From: DASQDN01 sp035630195
GTDB lineage: Bacteria > Acidobacteriota > Terriglobia > Bryobacterales > Bryobacteraceae
DNA length: 11,414 bases
Assembly (NCBI GenBank): GCA_035630195.1
Contig: DASQLD010000093.1
Location: 1 to 11,414 of the forward strand
Direction: 5' to 3'
Shown: piece after piece, positions 1 through 7,092 of the stretch
Layout of the letters: every line of letters begins with the position of its first letter
Numbering within the stretch: the stretch's first letter is position 1
The notes under the pieces: model-generated
Databases searched by the model: none
Told to the model about the DNA's origin: nothing
The model's input: the letters and a program-made list of their open reading frames with translations, nothing else
Program-made: the position numbers and the translations under genes

Positions 1-184
1 AATAATGCCCTAGTGTCGATACCGCAACACCCTGGCTTTGGCAGAAAGCCCGCCGCGTCACATGCCCGCGATCATCCTAGCGCCGAAGCAACTCCGCTAT
101 TTCTTCCTCAGTCCGCTTCTGTGCCATGCCGCTATCTCAACGGCTTCGCCTTACTCGATCAATGCGGGTTGCTCGGACGCTTAC
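1..184 (-). mobile_element. IS66-like insertion sequence, one terminal segment (remnant, runs off window start)
   Basis: Read on the minus strand from position 184, the sequence begins GTAAGCGTCCGAGCAACC. From memory, IS66-family elements have termini starting GTAA, often GTAAGCG. Fifty-seven bases further in, at 127, a tnpA-like reading frame begins, which matches the layout of the left end of IS66 elements (terminal repeat, short leader, tnpA). Immediately outside the end, from 185, a universal stress protein reading frame begins in mid-domain, so the element appears to have inserted into that gene. IS66 elements usually make 8-bp target duplications; the candidate copy here is AGATGACC at 185-192. 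Its partner and the rest of the element lie outside the window. The tnpA frame carries a stop, so this copy is probably dead. Confidence 0.5.
2..127 (-). pseudogene. IS66-type accessory protein TnpA, N-terminal part, interrupted by a stop
   Basis: The frame starts with ATG at 127-125 and reads MAQKRTEEEIAELLRR, then a TAG stop at 79-77, then in the same frame DDRGHVTRRAFCQSQGVAVS followed by TLGHY up to the window edge. The pattern (K/R)R(S/T)xEE, LLRxY, then RSGLTxRxFCxxxGxxxSTLxYY is the helix-turn-helix part of small IS66 TnpA/IS66 Orf1-type proteins. TnpA is an accessory protein of IS66 transposition. The stop falls where these proteins usually carry Tyr or another residue after LLRR. A GTG codon at 61-59 could in principle restart translation, but only for a protein lacking the first third. 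The identification rests on motif recognition of about 40 residues, so the family is likely rather than certain. Confidence 0.5.
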
Positions 185-744
185 AGATGACCGCCACAGA
201 CGTGGCTGCGTAAGCGCGTCTTTTCCGTTCTGAAGTCATACTGCTGCATTGTGAAGCTCCTCCTCTCGAGCCCAACATTTGCGAGCCATAGACACTAGGG
301 TTACAACAATCGCTTGACCGCTTTCTGACGACTGAATACGACGGACATCAATGTGTCCCGTCTGGTACGAATCGGCGATCCCTGACGACAAAGTCGTTCG
401 CTATGTGGCCGGAGAAAGGTCGACCTGATCATGATGCCAACTCATGGCCATGATGTTGAAAGTGTCCGCTTGGCCGTAAAGTTGGCAGCTTTTGTTGGCG
501 CGCAATTAGTAGTTGCGCATGCCAAGCCGGCGATAGAAGGTCTGGCGGACTTCAGACTGCGGCTGGAGTATCGGCCATCTCTCGATGCGGCGCAGGCAAT
601 ATTGCAAGGTTCAGCGGAGAGTCGGCTAAATCGCACAACGCCGGCCTAGTAGTGATTGGGCGGGCGCCATGCACTACTTGGTCGCTTAGAACCCGCGACT
701 ACGGCATCATCAGCGAGTGTGAGTGCCCCCTCCTGAGCCAATAA
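185..744 (+). pseudogene. Decayed tandem universal stress protein (UspA-like), 5' end missing
   Basis: Pieces of a two-domain universal stress protein can be followed in three frames and line up with the intact gene next door. Frame 1 gives ATDVAA, a TAA stop (211-213), ARLFRSEVILLHCEAPPLEP, then a TAG stop (289-291) and LQQSLDRFLTTEY. Frame 2 gives TDINVSRLVRIGDP (341-382). Frame 3 gives DDKVVRYVAGER (384-419). Frame 2 resumes as VDLIMMPTHGHD (419-454) and runs into second-domain sequence VRLAVKLAAFVGAQLVVAH. Frame 1 ends with AGLVVIGR and RDYGIISECECPLLSQ, stopping at TAA 742-744. About 50 residues between MPTHG and the second domain are absent. The fragment starts about 16-18 codons into the family pattern, right at the presumed IS end. 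With this many lesions it cannot make a functional protein. Confidence 0.8.
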
Positions 745-877
745 CTCCCGGCTCAAAAGCAGATCAACGTGTTAGTGAACTGCCGATTTCCACGATGAAG
801 TCCGTGCCGCCCGACGCAAGCCGCTGTATTGAATCACAATCGATATAGGGTAAAACTGGTGTCACGATGGAGTGTCT

Positions 878-1744
878 ATGCCCAGGTTCAAGCACATTCT
901 GTTCCCGGTCGATTTCTCGAAGCGGTGCCAAGCGGCAAAACCCTTCGTAGCATCAATGGTTCAGCGTTTCAATGCAAGGTTAACGCTGCTCCATGTGATC
1001 AATATGCCGGCGGGTTGGTATGGGGGTATCGACTCGCCGTATCCTGTGATGTTCGATATTCCCGCGATGTTGAAAGAGGGACGAAAAAAGCTTCAGGAGT
1101 TTTTCGATGCCGCGCCAGGCACGGATATCACTTACTCAGTCGAACATGGCGACCCCGCAACTCTGATTACCTCGGTCAGTCATACGAACGACGTGGATCT
1201 GATCGTGATGCCGACACATGGCTATGGTAAGTTCCGCATTCTTCTCCTTGGTTCCGTTGCGGCAAAGGTGCTCCACGACACCCGCTGTGCTGTCTGGACG
1301 GCTGCCCATACCGAGGATCCACTACAGGCCACGCATATCGACTGCAGAAGTATGATTTGCGCAGTGGACTTGGACCAGGAGTATGTAGCGCTGATCCGCT
1401 ATGCGGAAGATCTTGCGAAGGAGTACGACGCGGAACTGCGATTGGTTCATGCTGTCACTGCCACCGAGGCCAGTTCAGACGTAGAGAACGACAACGAGAC
1501 TCGAACGAACCTGCTCGAGTCGGCAAGCCAGCAGATCCAGGCGCTTCAGGCTAAGGCGGGGACGAACCTAGAAATATTCGTGGATGGCGGACCGGTATCG
1601 ACTGTGATCGAAACAGCGGCCTTGCGCTACAGCGCGGATCTGGTCGTGATCGGCAGAGGAAAACTTCACGAGAAGTTTGGCCGGCTTCGTACGCACGAAT
1701 ACTCGGTCATCCGTGACTCACCGTGCCCGGTTCTGAGCGTCTAG
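878..1744 (+). CDS. Universal stress protein with two tandem UspA domains
   Basis: This is a cytoplasmic protein of about 288 residues with two UspA folds; single-domain family members are about 140-160 residues. Domain 1 starts with the family opening FKHILFPVDFS, has the strand LTLLHVINMP, and carries the nucleotide-binding stretch DLIVMPTHGYG followed by LLLGSVAAKVL. This fits the G-2x-G-9x-G-S pattern except that the first Gly is Pro. Domain 2 runs from about SMICAVDLDQ to the end and finishes with LVVIGRG and SPCPVLSV. It lacks the second Gly-Ser pair, so it probably does not bind ATP in the usual way. The ATG at 878 has GGAG at 869-872 at a good distance; a GTG at 872 would add two residues but overlaps that site. 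A TTGAAT/TAAAAC pair at 829-834 and 851-856 could be a promoter, but this is weak. UspA proteins act in stress survival; the specific role here is unknown. Confidence 0.9.
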   Translation: MPRFKHILFPVDFSKRCQAAKPFVASMVQRFNARLTLLHVINMPAGWYGGIDSPYPVMFDIPAMLKEGRKKLQEFFDAAPGTDITYSVEHGDPATLITSVSHTNDVDLIVMPTHGYGKFRILLLGSVAAKVLHDTRCAVWTAAHTEDPLQATHIDCRSMICAVDLDQEYVALIRYAEDLAKEYDAELRLVHAVTATEASSDVENDNETRTNLLESASQQIQALQAKAGTNLEIFVDGGPVSTVIETAALRYSADLVVIGRGKLHEKFGRLRTHEYSVIRDSPCPVLSV

Positions 1745-1751
1745 AGATTAG

Positions 1752-2264
1752 ATGATCTTGATCGCGATTCTTTTGATGCTTCCAGACCTGAAAACCGTTG
1801 CGAAAGTGGATCTTCAGAAGTACAGCGGAGCATGGTATGAAATCGCTCGTTTGCCAAACAAATTTCAGAAAGATTGTGCCGGCGATGTAACAGCCAACTA
1901 CACGCTGAATGGCGACGGAAGCATTCAGATTGTCAACCGATGCCGCGAAGCAGGAAAGTCGAAGCTGAAAGAAGCGGAAGGCGCCGGGCGAGTTGCCAAG
2001 GAAGACAATGGGAGCAATTCGGTTCTTGAAGTTCGCTTCGCTCCGGCAATTCTCTCATTCCTTGAAGGCGTCTGGGGTGACTACCGAATCATTGCGCTAG
2101 ACGATAAGTATCAGTACGCGGTAGTCGGCAGCAATGACCGGAAATACCTGTGGGTACTGAGCCGCTCGAAAACGCTTAGTGACGATATCTATCGAAAACT
2201 GCTCACCGATGCTTCCAAACAAGGCTTCAAGACCGATCGGGTAGAACGCACTCCACAGAATTAA
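1752..2264 (+). CDS. blc: Bacterial lipocalin (Blc-like)
   Basis: The protein is 170 residues, about the usual length for Blc. The lipocalin signature is clear: DLQKYSGAWYEIARLPNKFQ with the invariant G-x-W (Gly26, Trp28). The later family blocks GDYRIIALDDKYQYAVVG and RKYLWVLSRSKTL are also present. Lipocalins form a beta-barrel that binds lipids or other hydrophobic ligands, and E. coli Blc is an outer-membrane lipoprotein linked to envelope stress. Here the leader MILIAILLMLPDL is hydrophobic but very short and has no lipobox Cys, so membrane anchoring is doubtful. An in-frame TAG at 1749-1751 makes ATG 1752 the first possible start; ATG 1776 is an alternative that would remove the hydrophobic leader. 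The gene begins 7 bp after the stress-protein stop with only a weak ribosome site, suggesting co-transcription. The stop codon lies in the loop of a hairpin. Confidence 0.9.
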   Translation: MILIAILLMLPDLKTVAKVDLQKYSGAWYEIARLPNKFQKDCAGDVTANYTLNGDGSIQIVNRCREAGKSKLKEAEGAGRVAKEDNGSNSVLEVRFAPAILSFLEGVWGDYRIIALDDKYQYAVVGSNDRKYLWVLSRSKTLSDDIYRKLLTDASKQGFKTDRVERTPQN

Positions 2265-2275
2265 AGAGTGCGTTC
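2244..2275. terminator. Terminator-like hairpin between convergent genes
   Basis: A perfect 10-bp inverted repeat, GAACGCACTC (2244-2253) and GAGTGCGTTC (2266-2275), encloses a 12-base loop. The loop holds the TAA stop of the lipocalin gene (2262-2264). The right arm ends 12 bases before the stop of the minus-strand DUF1552 gene. The position between convergent genes suggests termination in both directions. No T-tract follows the stem on either strand, so it is not a textbook intrinsic terminator and may instead block 3' exonucleases or act with a factor. Confidence 0.55.
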
Positions 2276-2287
2276 GCCGTAATGTGC

Positions 2288-3652
2288 TTATAGGTCGACC
2301 AGGCGTTTATCCGTATCGCCGAACCGATCGAGCTGCACACCCATCCTGTCCATCAACGACAGATAAAGGCTGCAGGCGCGGCGATTATCTTCGCCCTTGT
2401 CGAGATAGTCGAGATTGCGTCCCGGCGTTAAGCCACCGCCGCGACCAGCGAGGATCATCGGCATTTGATCAGCACTGTGAGCGTCGCCATCGAACAGGTT
2501 CGAACAGAACAGCATCATCGAGTTGTCGAGAAGCGACGTACCGCCTTCATCGATCTGCTTCATGCGATTGACTATGTAGGCGAACTGCTGGACGTGGAAT
2601 TGATTCGTCTTCAAGTACATCGCCTCAGCCGCAGGAGCCTTGCCGTTGTGCGTGAGGTCGAGGTGCAAGCTGCCTTGGACGCCCTCGAGGAACTTGAAGT
2701 TCATCTGCGAGAGATCGTTGTTGAGCATCAACGTAATGATGCGCGTCTTGTCCATCTGGAACGCAAGCACCACCAAGTCCAGCATCAACTTCATGTGATC
2801 CGGAACGTTTTGCGGCAAATCGTCGGCAGGACGCGGCATGTCCGGCTTCGTCAGAGTTGGCCGCCAGCCTTCGATACGCTCTTCTCGAGACGCGCGGTCG
2901 ATCCGGGTCTCGATGCTGCGGATCGATTCGAGGTACTCGTCGAGCTTATGACGATCACCGCGACTGATCTTCGGCTGCAATTCGTGTGTTTCTTTCAACA
3001 CCGCGTCGAGGATGCTGCGATCGATCTTCCGTCCCTTCCCGTCCCCGACAAGAAGGTCGAACGTACGCGCAGGATAGATCTCTTTGGTAGCCGGCTTCGT
3101 GGGAGTCGCCCATGAGATGGCCGAGCCGTAAATCATCGAAACGCCGTCTTCAAGACGAAGTTCGTTCGGCTCGATGCCGAGCGCAAGGCTTGGCACTGGT
3201 GTCTGGTTTCCGATCTGCTGCGCGAGGATCTGGTCGAAGGACGTTCCGACGCGAATGTCCGCGGGATCGAGACTAACCGTGGCGCCCGATAACAAGTTCG
3301 GCATGCGGCCGAGGTGCGGGCTAGACGAGAGAACGGCCTGCTTGTTGAAGAGTCCGCGCAGGAAGGTCATATCCTCGCGGAACGGCTTCATCGGTTCCAG
3401 AACCGGGCCGAGCTCCATTGAGGCGCCGCTGCCTTTCGCCCACCAATGAATAGGCTCGACACCATTGGAGAAGTAGATGGTCGCAAAACGAGTAGGCGGT
3501 TTGTTCGAAACGGCCTTGGCGGCAGGCTTGGCGCCTTCCGCGCCCAGGAGAGGAAGGGATTCCATCCAGGGTAGCGCCAGCGCTACACCTGCGCCGCGCA
3601 AAAAATGACGGCGCGAACTCCGGGATGCTTTGCTCGCTTCAGTGATCTTCAT
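2288..3652 (-). CDS. Tat-exported DUF1552 (HXXSHH-type) protein
   Basis: The protein is 454 residues. The N terminus carries a twin-arginine signal, SRRHFLRG (Arg14-Arg15), followed by the hydrophobic stretch AGVALALPWM, so it should be exported folded. The body matches DUF1552 (Pfam PF07586): RFATIYFSNGVEPIHWW, the PVLEPMKPFREDMTFLRGL block, and the closing MMLFCSNLFDGDAHSADQMP, then MILAGRGGG. These proteins are found mostly in Planctomycetes and Acidobacteria next to PSD/PSCyt cytochromes; no reaction is established. The family-naming HxxSHH region appears here as HLDLTHN (His330-Asn336), with Thr for Ser and Asn for the last His. The start ATG (3652-3650) overlaps the TGA of the upstream gene as ATGA and has AGGTGG at 3661-3656 just before it, so the pair is translationally coupled. 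Confidence 0.88.
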   Translation of the reverse strand: MKITEASKASRSSRRHFLRGAGVALALPWMESLPLLGAEGAKPAAKAVSNKPPTRFATIYFSNGVEPIHWWAKGSGASMELGPVLEPMKPFREDMTFLRGLFNKQAVLSSSPHLGRMPNLLSGATVSLDPADIRVGTSFDQILAQQIGNQTPVPSLALGIEPNELRLEDGVSMIYGSAISWATPTKPATKEIYPARTFDLLVGDGKGRKIDRSILDAVLKETHELQPKISRGDRHKLDEYLESIRSIETRIDRASREERIEGWRPTLTKPDMPRPADDLPQNVPDHMKLMLDLVVLAFQMDKTRIITLMLNNDLSQMNFKFLEGVQGSLHLDLTHNGKAPAAEAMYLKTNQFHVQQFAYIVNRMKQIDEGGTSLLDNSMMLFCSNLFDGDAHSADQMPMILAGRGGGLTPGRNLDYLDKGEDNRRACSLYLSLMDRMGVQLDRFGDTDKRLVDL

Positions 3653-6600
3653 AGTCCACCTACTTTATTATCTGCATTCTTTATATCAGTAGTCTTGGCG
3701 GTCGCCGCTTGTGACTTTGGAGATTGTGGCTTGGGCGGCTGACTAATAACTTCCCGTTCACGCCGGTACCGGAACTGCTTGCTTGAAACGATCTCAGTGG
3801 CGAGCTGCGAGAAGGTAATATTGTTCCCCTTCTCCGTCAACTGGTCGATCAACGGTTGATCGGAGGCAAGAACTGTGCGCCCGAGCGCGTATCCAAGTAG
3901 CTTGTAGGACATGGTCTTGAGAACTTGCTGCTCTTCCTTCTTCAAGTATTCGAGGAGACCGTCGACCCCTGAAATCGGCGTCTTGTCAGCCAGCGTGCTC
4001 GAATCGTGGACCGGTTTGCCATCGGAATAGCTGTCTCGCCAGCGTCCGATCGCATCGTATCGCTCGAGGGGGAAGCCCATCGGGTCGATACGTGTGTGAC
4101 AGCTCGCACACGACGGGTTCCTCTGATGCGCAATCAGCTTCTCAAACAGTGTCAATCCACCGAATGCTTTCTCGTCAGCCGGAAGCGATCCTGCGTCAGC
4201 TGGCGGCGGAGGTGTTGGTGTCCCTAGGACGCGTCGCAAAACCCAATCACCGCGCTTGACAGGACTGGTTCGAAGTGGAGCCGATGTTGCGGTCAGCACA
4301 GCGCCCAGACGCAGCAAACCACCGCGCTGGAACTCGTTGGCGCCTTCAACCAGAACGGGCTTATCGGACTTGATTTCCTTCTTCACACCATAGTGTTTTG
4401 CCAAAGTTTTATTGAGGAACGCATAGTCTGCGAAAAGCAGGTCACGCACCGGCTTGTCTTGGCGGACGATGTATTCAAAGAACGATACGGCTTCGTCGTA
4501 CATAGCCGATTTGACTTCGTCGGTGAACTCTGGGAAGCGTGTCGTATCGACACCGCGGTACTGATCGAAGCGGTAGAAACCCAGCCATTGACCGAAAAAC
4601 TCAGTCGAAAAGCGGCGAGCCTTCTCGTCGGCAAGCATGCGTTTCACTTGTCGCTCAAGCTGGTCCGGCTTGCTCAATTCGCCGGCTTTCGCGGCGCGCC
4701 AGAGCTCGTCGTCCGGCGCCGAGGACCAGAGGAAATAGCTCAACCGGCTTGCCATCTCCCAATCGGACAGAGGCCTGGTGCCGGATACTTTGGCGGGCTG
4801 CTCTAACCGGTAGAGGAAGGCCGGCGAAACGAGGACGCGTGTCAGCAGGGATCGTATGGCTTTTGGATGATCGAGCTCGGGTCCTTGTCGCAACGATGTG
4901 TAAAAATTCCGGAGCCGGTTCTTCTCGGCTTCGGTTAAGGGACGCCGCCAGGCCTTGGCGGCGAATGCAATGACGTCCTCTACATGACCGGCGCGAGCGG
5001 CCCGCTGGGTCGCTACCGTTGCCTTGTACTCTGCGAGAAGCGGACGGATATAGTTCCGCGGCTCCTCTGGCATTGCCTGGACATCCGCTTCATTCAGTTC
5101 GGCGATGCTTTTCTTCTTCAGATCAACCTTGAATTTGTCGGCGACAAATCGGACCCTCGCATCGTGGTATTCGAATGAGGCGAGCAGGTCAGACCACGCC
5201 TGCTCCAGCTTCGTGCGCGTCGCGTCGTCGAGCATCTTCTCGACCAGGAAGTTGTCACCCCGGTAATACTTCACTTTGTAGTGATAGTAATCGCGCTCAG
5301 GCTGGTTATACGTGTTGTTGAAAGGGGCCGGAATTGGATCGTTGTCGGAAGGGGTCGGCTCGCTATGGGATACCTGCGGAAGATTCGCAGCGAACTCGAA
5401 TACCCGGTTCTTCCACGCCTGATATCCAGGACTTTTCGGATCGCCTAAGAGGGCCCACGTGGGTCGGCCTCGAACTTCCTCCGCGCCGGTGATCGTCAAG
5501 CGCGCAACAGCGTCGTGATTCTGTCCGGGTCCCATCGTGGCTTCGACTTGAAACTCCAGACCGCCCGTTTCTTCCGTCACCGGGATGTCGAGGACCAGTG
5601 GAGCATCGCCCAAAGTGGCAAAGTCGTCGAGGCCGATTTCCGCTCCGTCGGGAAGCTTGCCAAAATTCAGTTTCGCTACGGTCGCCTCATCGAGTACGGA
5701 GCGGAGGGGTTTCAGCGGCGTATCCGGCAGAGGTCGAGTCTGGGAGCCGGCCACGGCGGGTTGCTGCTGGGTCTGATTCGTCCCCGGACGGCGTTCGAAG
5801 TTTCGGGTCCGCACGCCGGCGTTCTTCCAGATGACGACATGCTTGTCCTTGGCGGCAGGATTCACTGAGACGGCAGTCAGTACGATTCGCGCGGTCTTTT
5901 GCTTGCGGCCTCGAGCAAAGAATCGTAGCCGGTGAGAATCCTTGGCCTGCAGTGTCGTGTCGGAGATAACCAAGGCTCGCTCGTCACCGGCGCCGCCGGC
6001 TGCTAAACTACCGGCAGCAAAGAGGAAGCGGGGCCAATTGATAAGCGCCATCTGCATTTCCTGACAGGCGGCGCGCACCGAGGCTTGGGTTCGCTCGGTA
6101 ATGGCGCCTTCTGGAGATGGCAGCTTTTTCCACTGAGTAACGACTTGGTCGGTCGGATAGCTTGGGTTCGTTTGGTTAACTACGGACCAGATATGTTGCG
6201 CAAATCGGCCAGTGAGTCCTTCGCGGACCGCAAGTTGGTCGAGGGTGACGTTCGGCTCACCGAGCGCTCCGCGATGCTGAAAACGCCAAGCGGCATAAAA
6301 CGCCTTACCGTACTTGTCGAGTCCGTATGGCTTTCCGCCTTCACCGGCGGCTGCGCGGAATCCGTGAGTCGTGTAGATTTCCTGGATGCGATTAATGGCC
6401 GAGAGCTCGAACCCGCTCTTGCCGGGGTCCGAGTAGAACGTGATAGGACCGGCGCCGATGACGGCATAATTGGCGACGCGCTTGGCGGCATCGAGGTACC
6501 GCTCAAGGTTCGCGTCCTGCATAAACTGCACATCGCCGAAGTTCGTAAAGCCTTCGCCACCAACGGAATCGCTGGCAAAATCGCGGTCAAATTTCAGGTC

Positions 6601-7026
6601 CAGACCGGTCAAATCCCGAATGGTGTATGTATACTCTCCGCTGGTCAGCCGGCGCATCGTCACGGCGCCAGGGTCTCCGGCATGCTTTTGGATGTACTCG
6701 TCAAGCTTGGCGCGAATCCACGTCACGGCCTCGGCGCGTTTGGCGTCGCTCGGTTGAGGAAGCTTCGCCGGCGGCATGGCCTTCTGCTCAAGCGCGCTAG
6801 CAATCCTTTCCCAATGCTGGAAGTTCTCGCCGAGGGATTTTTGTGAGGACAACTGCTCCAGATTGATGCCGGCTTTCGCCGTACCTTTGCCATGGCATCC
6901 GTAGCAGTACTGCTTGAAGGTGAGCGTCGCGCCGGTCGCGGGAGCCGGCTCAGCCGCTTGGAGCAAACTCGCCGAAGCGATTAGTAGAGCAAGCGCGGCT
7001 GGGCGCCCAATCCATGAAACTTGCAT
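3649..7026 (-). CDS. Exported PSD/PSCyt multi-domain c-type heme protein (DUF1587-DUF1595-DUF1592-DUF1588-DUF1585)
   Basis: The protein is 1125 residues. The leader MQVSWIGRPAALALLIASAS ending LLQAAEP looks like a Sec signal. A c-type heme motif CYGCH lies at 41-45, in a PSCyt-like cytochrome domain of about 100 residues. The order after that follows the known family: DUF1587 (PSD3) from about 123 (MRRLTSGEYTYTIRDLTG), a central region of about 200-660 without a family I recognise, and DUF1595 (PSD5) about 680-740 (AKAWRRPLTEAEKNRL). DUF1592 (PSD4) is about 750-885 (LSDWEMASRLSYFLWSS), DUF1588 (PSCyt3) about 900-1005 with a second heme-type motif CASCH at 973-977 (then IDPMGFPLERYDAIG), and DUF1585 (PSD2) about 1010-1085. 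It is probably periplasmic or surface-located and may carry out electron transfer. It is the upstream partner of the DUF1552 gene, overlapping it by 4 bp. The ATG at 7026 has no strong ribosome site. Confidence 0.9.
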   Translation of the reverse strand: MQVSWIGRPAALALLIASASLLQAAEPAPATGATLTFKQYCYGCHGKGTAKAGINLEQLSSQKSLGENFQHWERIASALEQKAMPPAKLPQPSDAKRAEAVTWIRAKLDEYIQKHAGDPGAVTMRRLTSGEYTYTIRDLTGLDLKFDRDFASDSVGGEGFTNFGDVQFMQDANLERYLDAAKRVANYAVIGAGPITFYSDPGKSGFELSAINRIQEIYTTHGFRAAAGEGGKPYGLDKYGKAFYAAWRFQHRGALGEPNVTLDQLAVREGLTGRFAQHIWSVVNQTNPSYPTDQVVTQWKKLPSPEGAITERTQASVRAACQEMQMALINWPRFLFAAGSLAAGGAGDERALVISDTTLQAKDSHRLRFFARGRKQKTARIVLTAVSVNPAAKDKHVVIWKNAGVRTRNFERRPGTNQTQQQPAVAGSQTRPLPDTPLKPLRSVLDEATVAKLNFGKLPDGAEIGLDDFATLGDAPLVLDIPVTEETGGLEFQVEATMGPGQNHDAVARLTITGAEEVRGRPTWALLGDPKSPGYQAWKNRVFEFAANLPQVSHSEPTPSDNDPIPAPFNNTYNQPERDYYHYKVKYYRGDNFLVEKMLDDATRTKLEQAWSDLLASFEYHDARVRFVADKFKVDLKKKSIAELNEADVQAMPEEPRNYIRPLLAEYKATVATQRAARAGHVEDVIAFAAKAWRRPLTEAEKNRLRNFYTSLRQGPELDHPKAIRSLLTRVLVSPAFLYRLEQPAKVSGTRPLSDWEMASRLSYFLWSSAPDDELWRAAKAGELSKPDQLERQVKRMLADEKARRFSTEFFGQWLGFYRFDQYRGVDTTRFPEFTDEVKSAMYDEAVSFFEYIVRQDKPVRDLLFADYAFLNKTLAKHYGVKKEIKSDKPVLVEGANEFQRGGLLRLGAVLTATSAPLRTSPVKRGDWVLRRVLGTPTPPPPADAGSLPADEKAFGGLTLFEKLIAHQRNPSCASCHTRIDPMGFPLERYDAIGRWRDSYSDGKPVHDSSTLADKTPISGVDGLLEYLKKEEQQVLKTMSYKLLGYALGRTVLASDQPLIDQLTEKGNNITFSQLATEIVSSKQFRYRREREVISQPPKPQSPKSQAATAKTTDIKNADNKVGGL

Positions 7027-7092
7027 GTCTGTAATAAGGATACTCGTTTTTTTTAAGGCGCAGATGGCCGTCGCTCGGTTACGGCTAACACC

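Noticed and set aside
210..216. A second GTAAGCG, which could be another IS66 end
   Set aside because: No tnpA frame or longer terminal similarity lies beyond it, and stress-protein sequence continues on both sides in the same frame.
431..649. A 72-residue small gene of its own
   Set aside because: Its sequence is the middle of the decayed stress protein. It starts at the Met inside DLIMMPTHG and ends where the frame shifts.
829..856. Promoter TTGAAT, 16-base spacer, TAAAAC before the stress-protein gene
   Set aside because: Both boxes are weak matches and such pairs occur by chance; mentioned only as a possibility in the gene entry.
829..1230. Plus-strand frame of 133 codons starting upstream of the stress-protein gene
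   Set aside because: It overlaps the UspA gene in another frame and its protein has low-complexity, Arg/Cys-rich shadow character.
2465..3115. Plus-strand frame of 216 codons
   Set aside because: It lies opposite the DUF1552 gene, whose protein has clear family motifs and a coupled start; this frame has none.
6085..6846. Plus-strand frame of 253 codons
   Set aside because: It is antisense to the conserved N-terminal part of the PSD/PSCyt gene and shows no recognisable domain.
7027..7092. Terminator or promoter in the 66-bp gap between the VWFA and PSD genes
   Set aside because: There is an 8-base A run on the coding strand, but no stable stem before a T-tract in the transcribed direction and no convincing -35/-10 pair.
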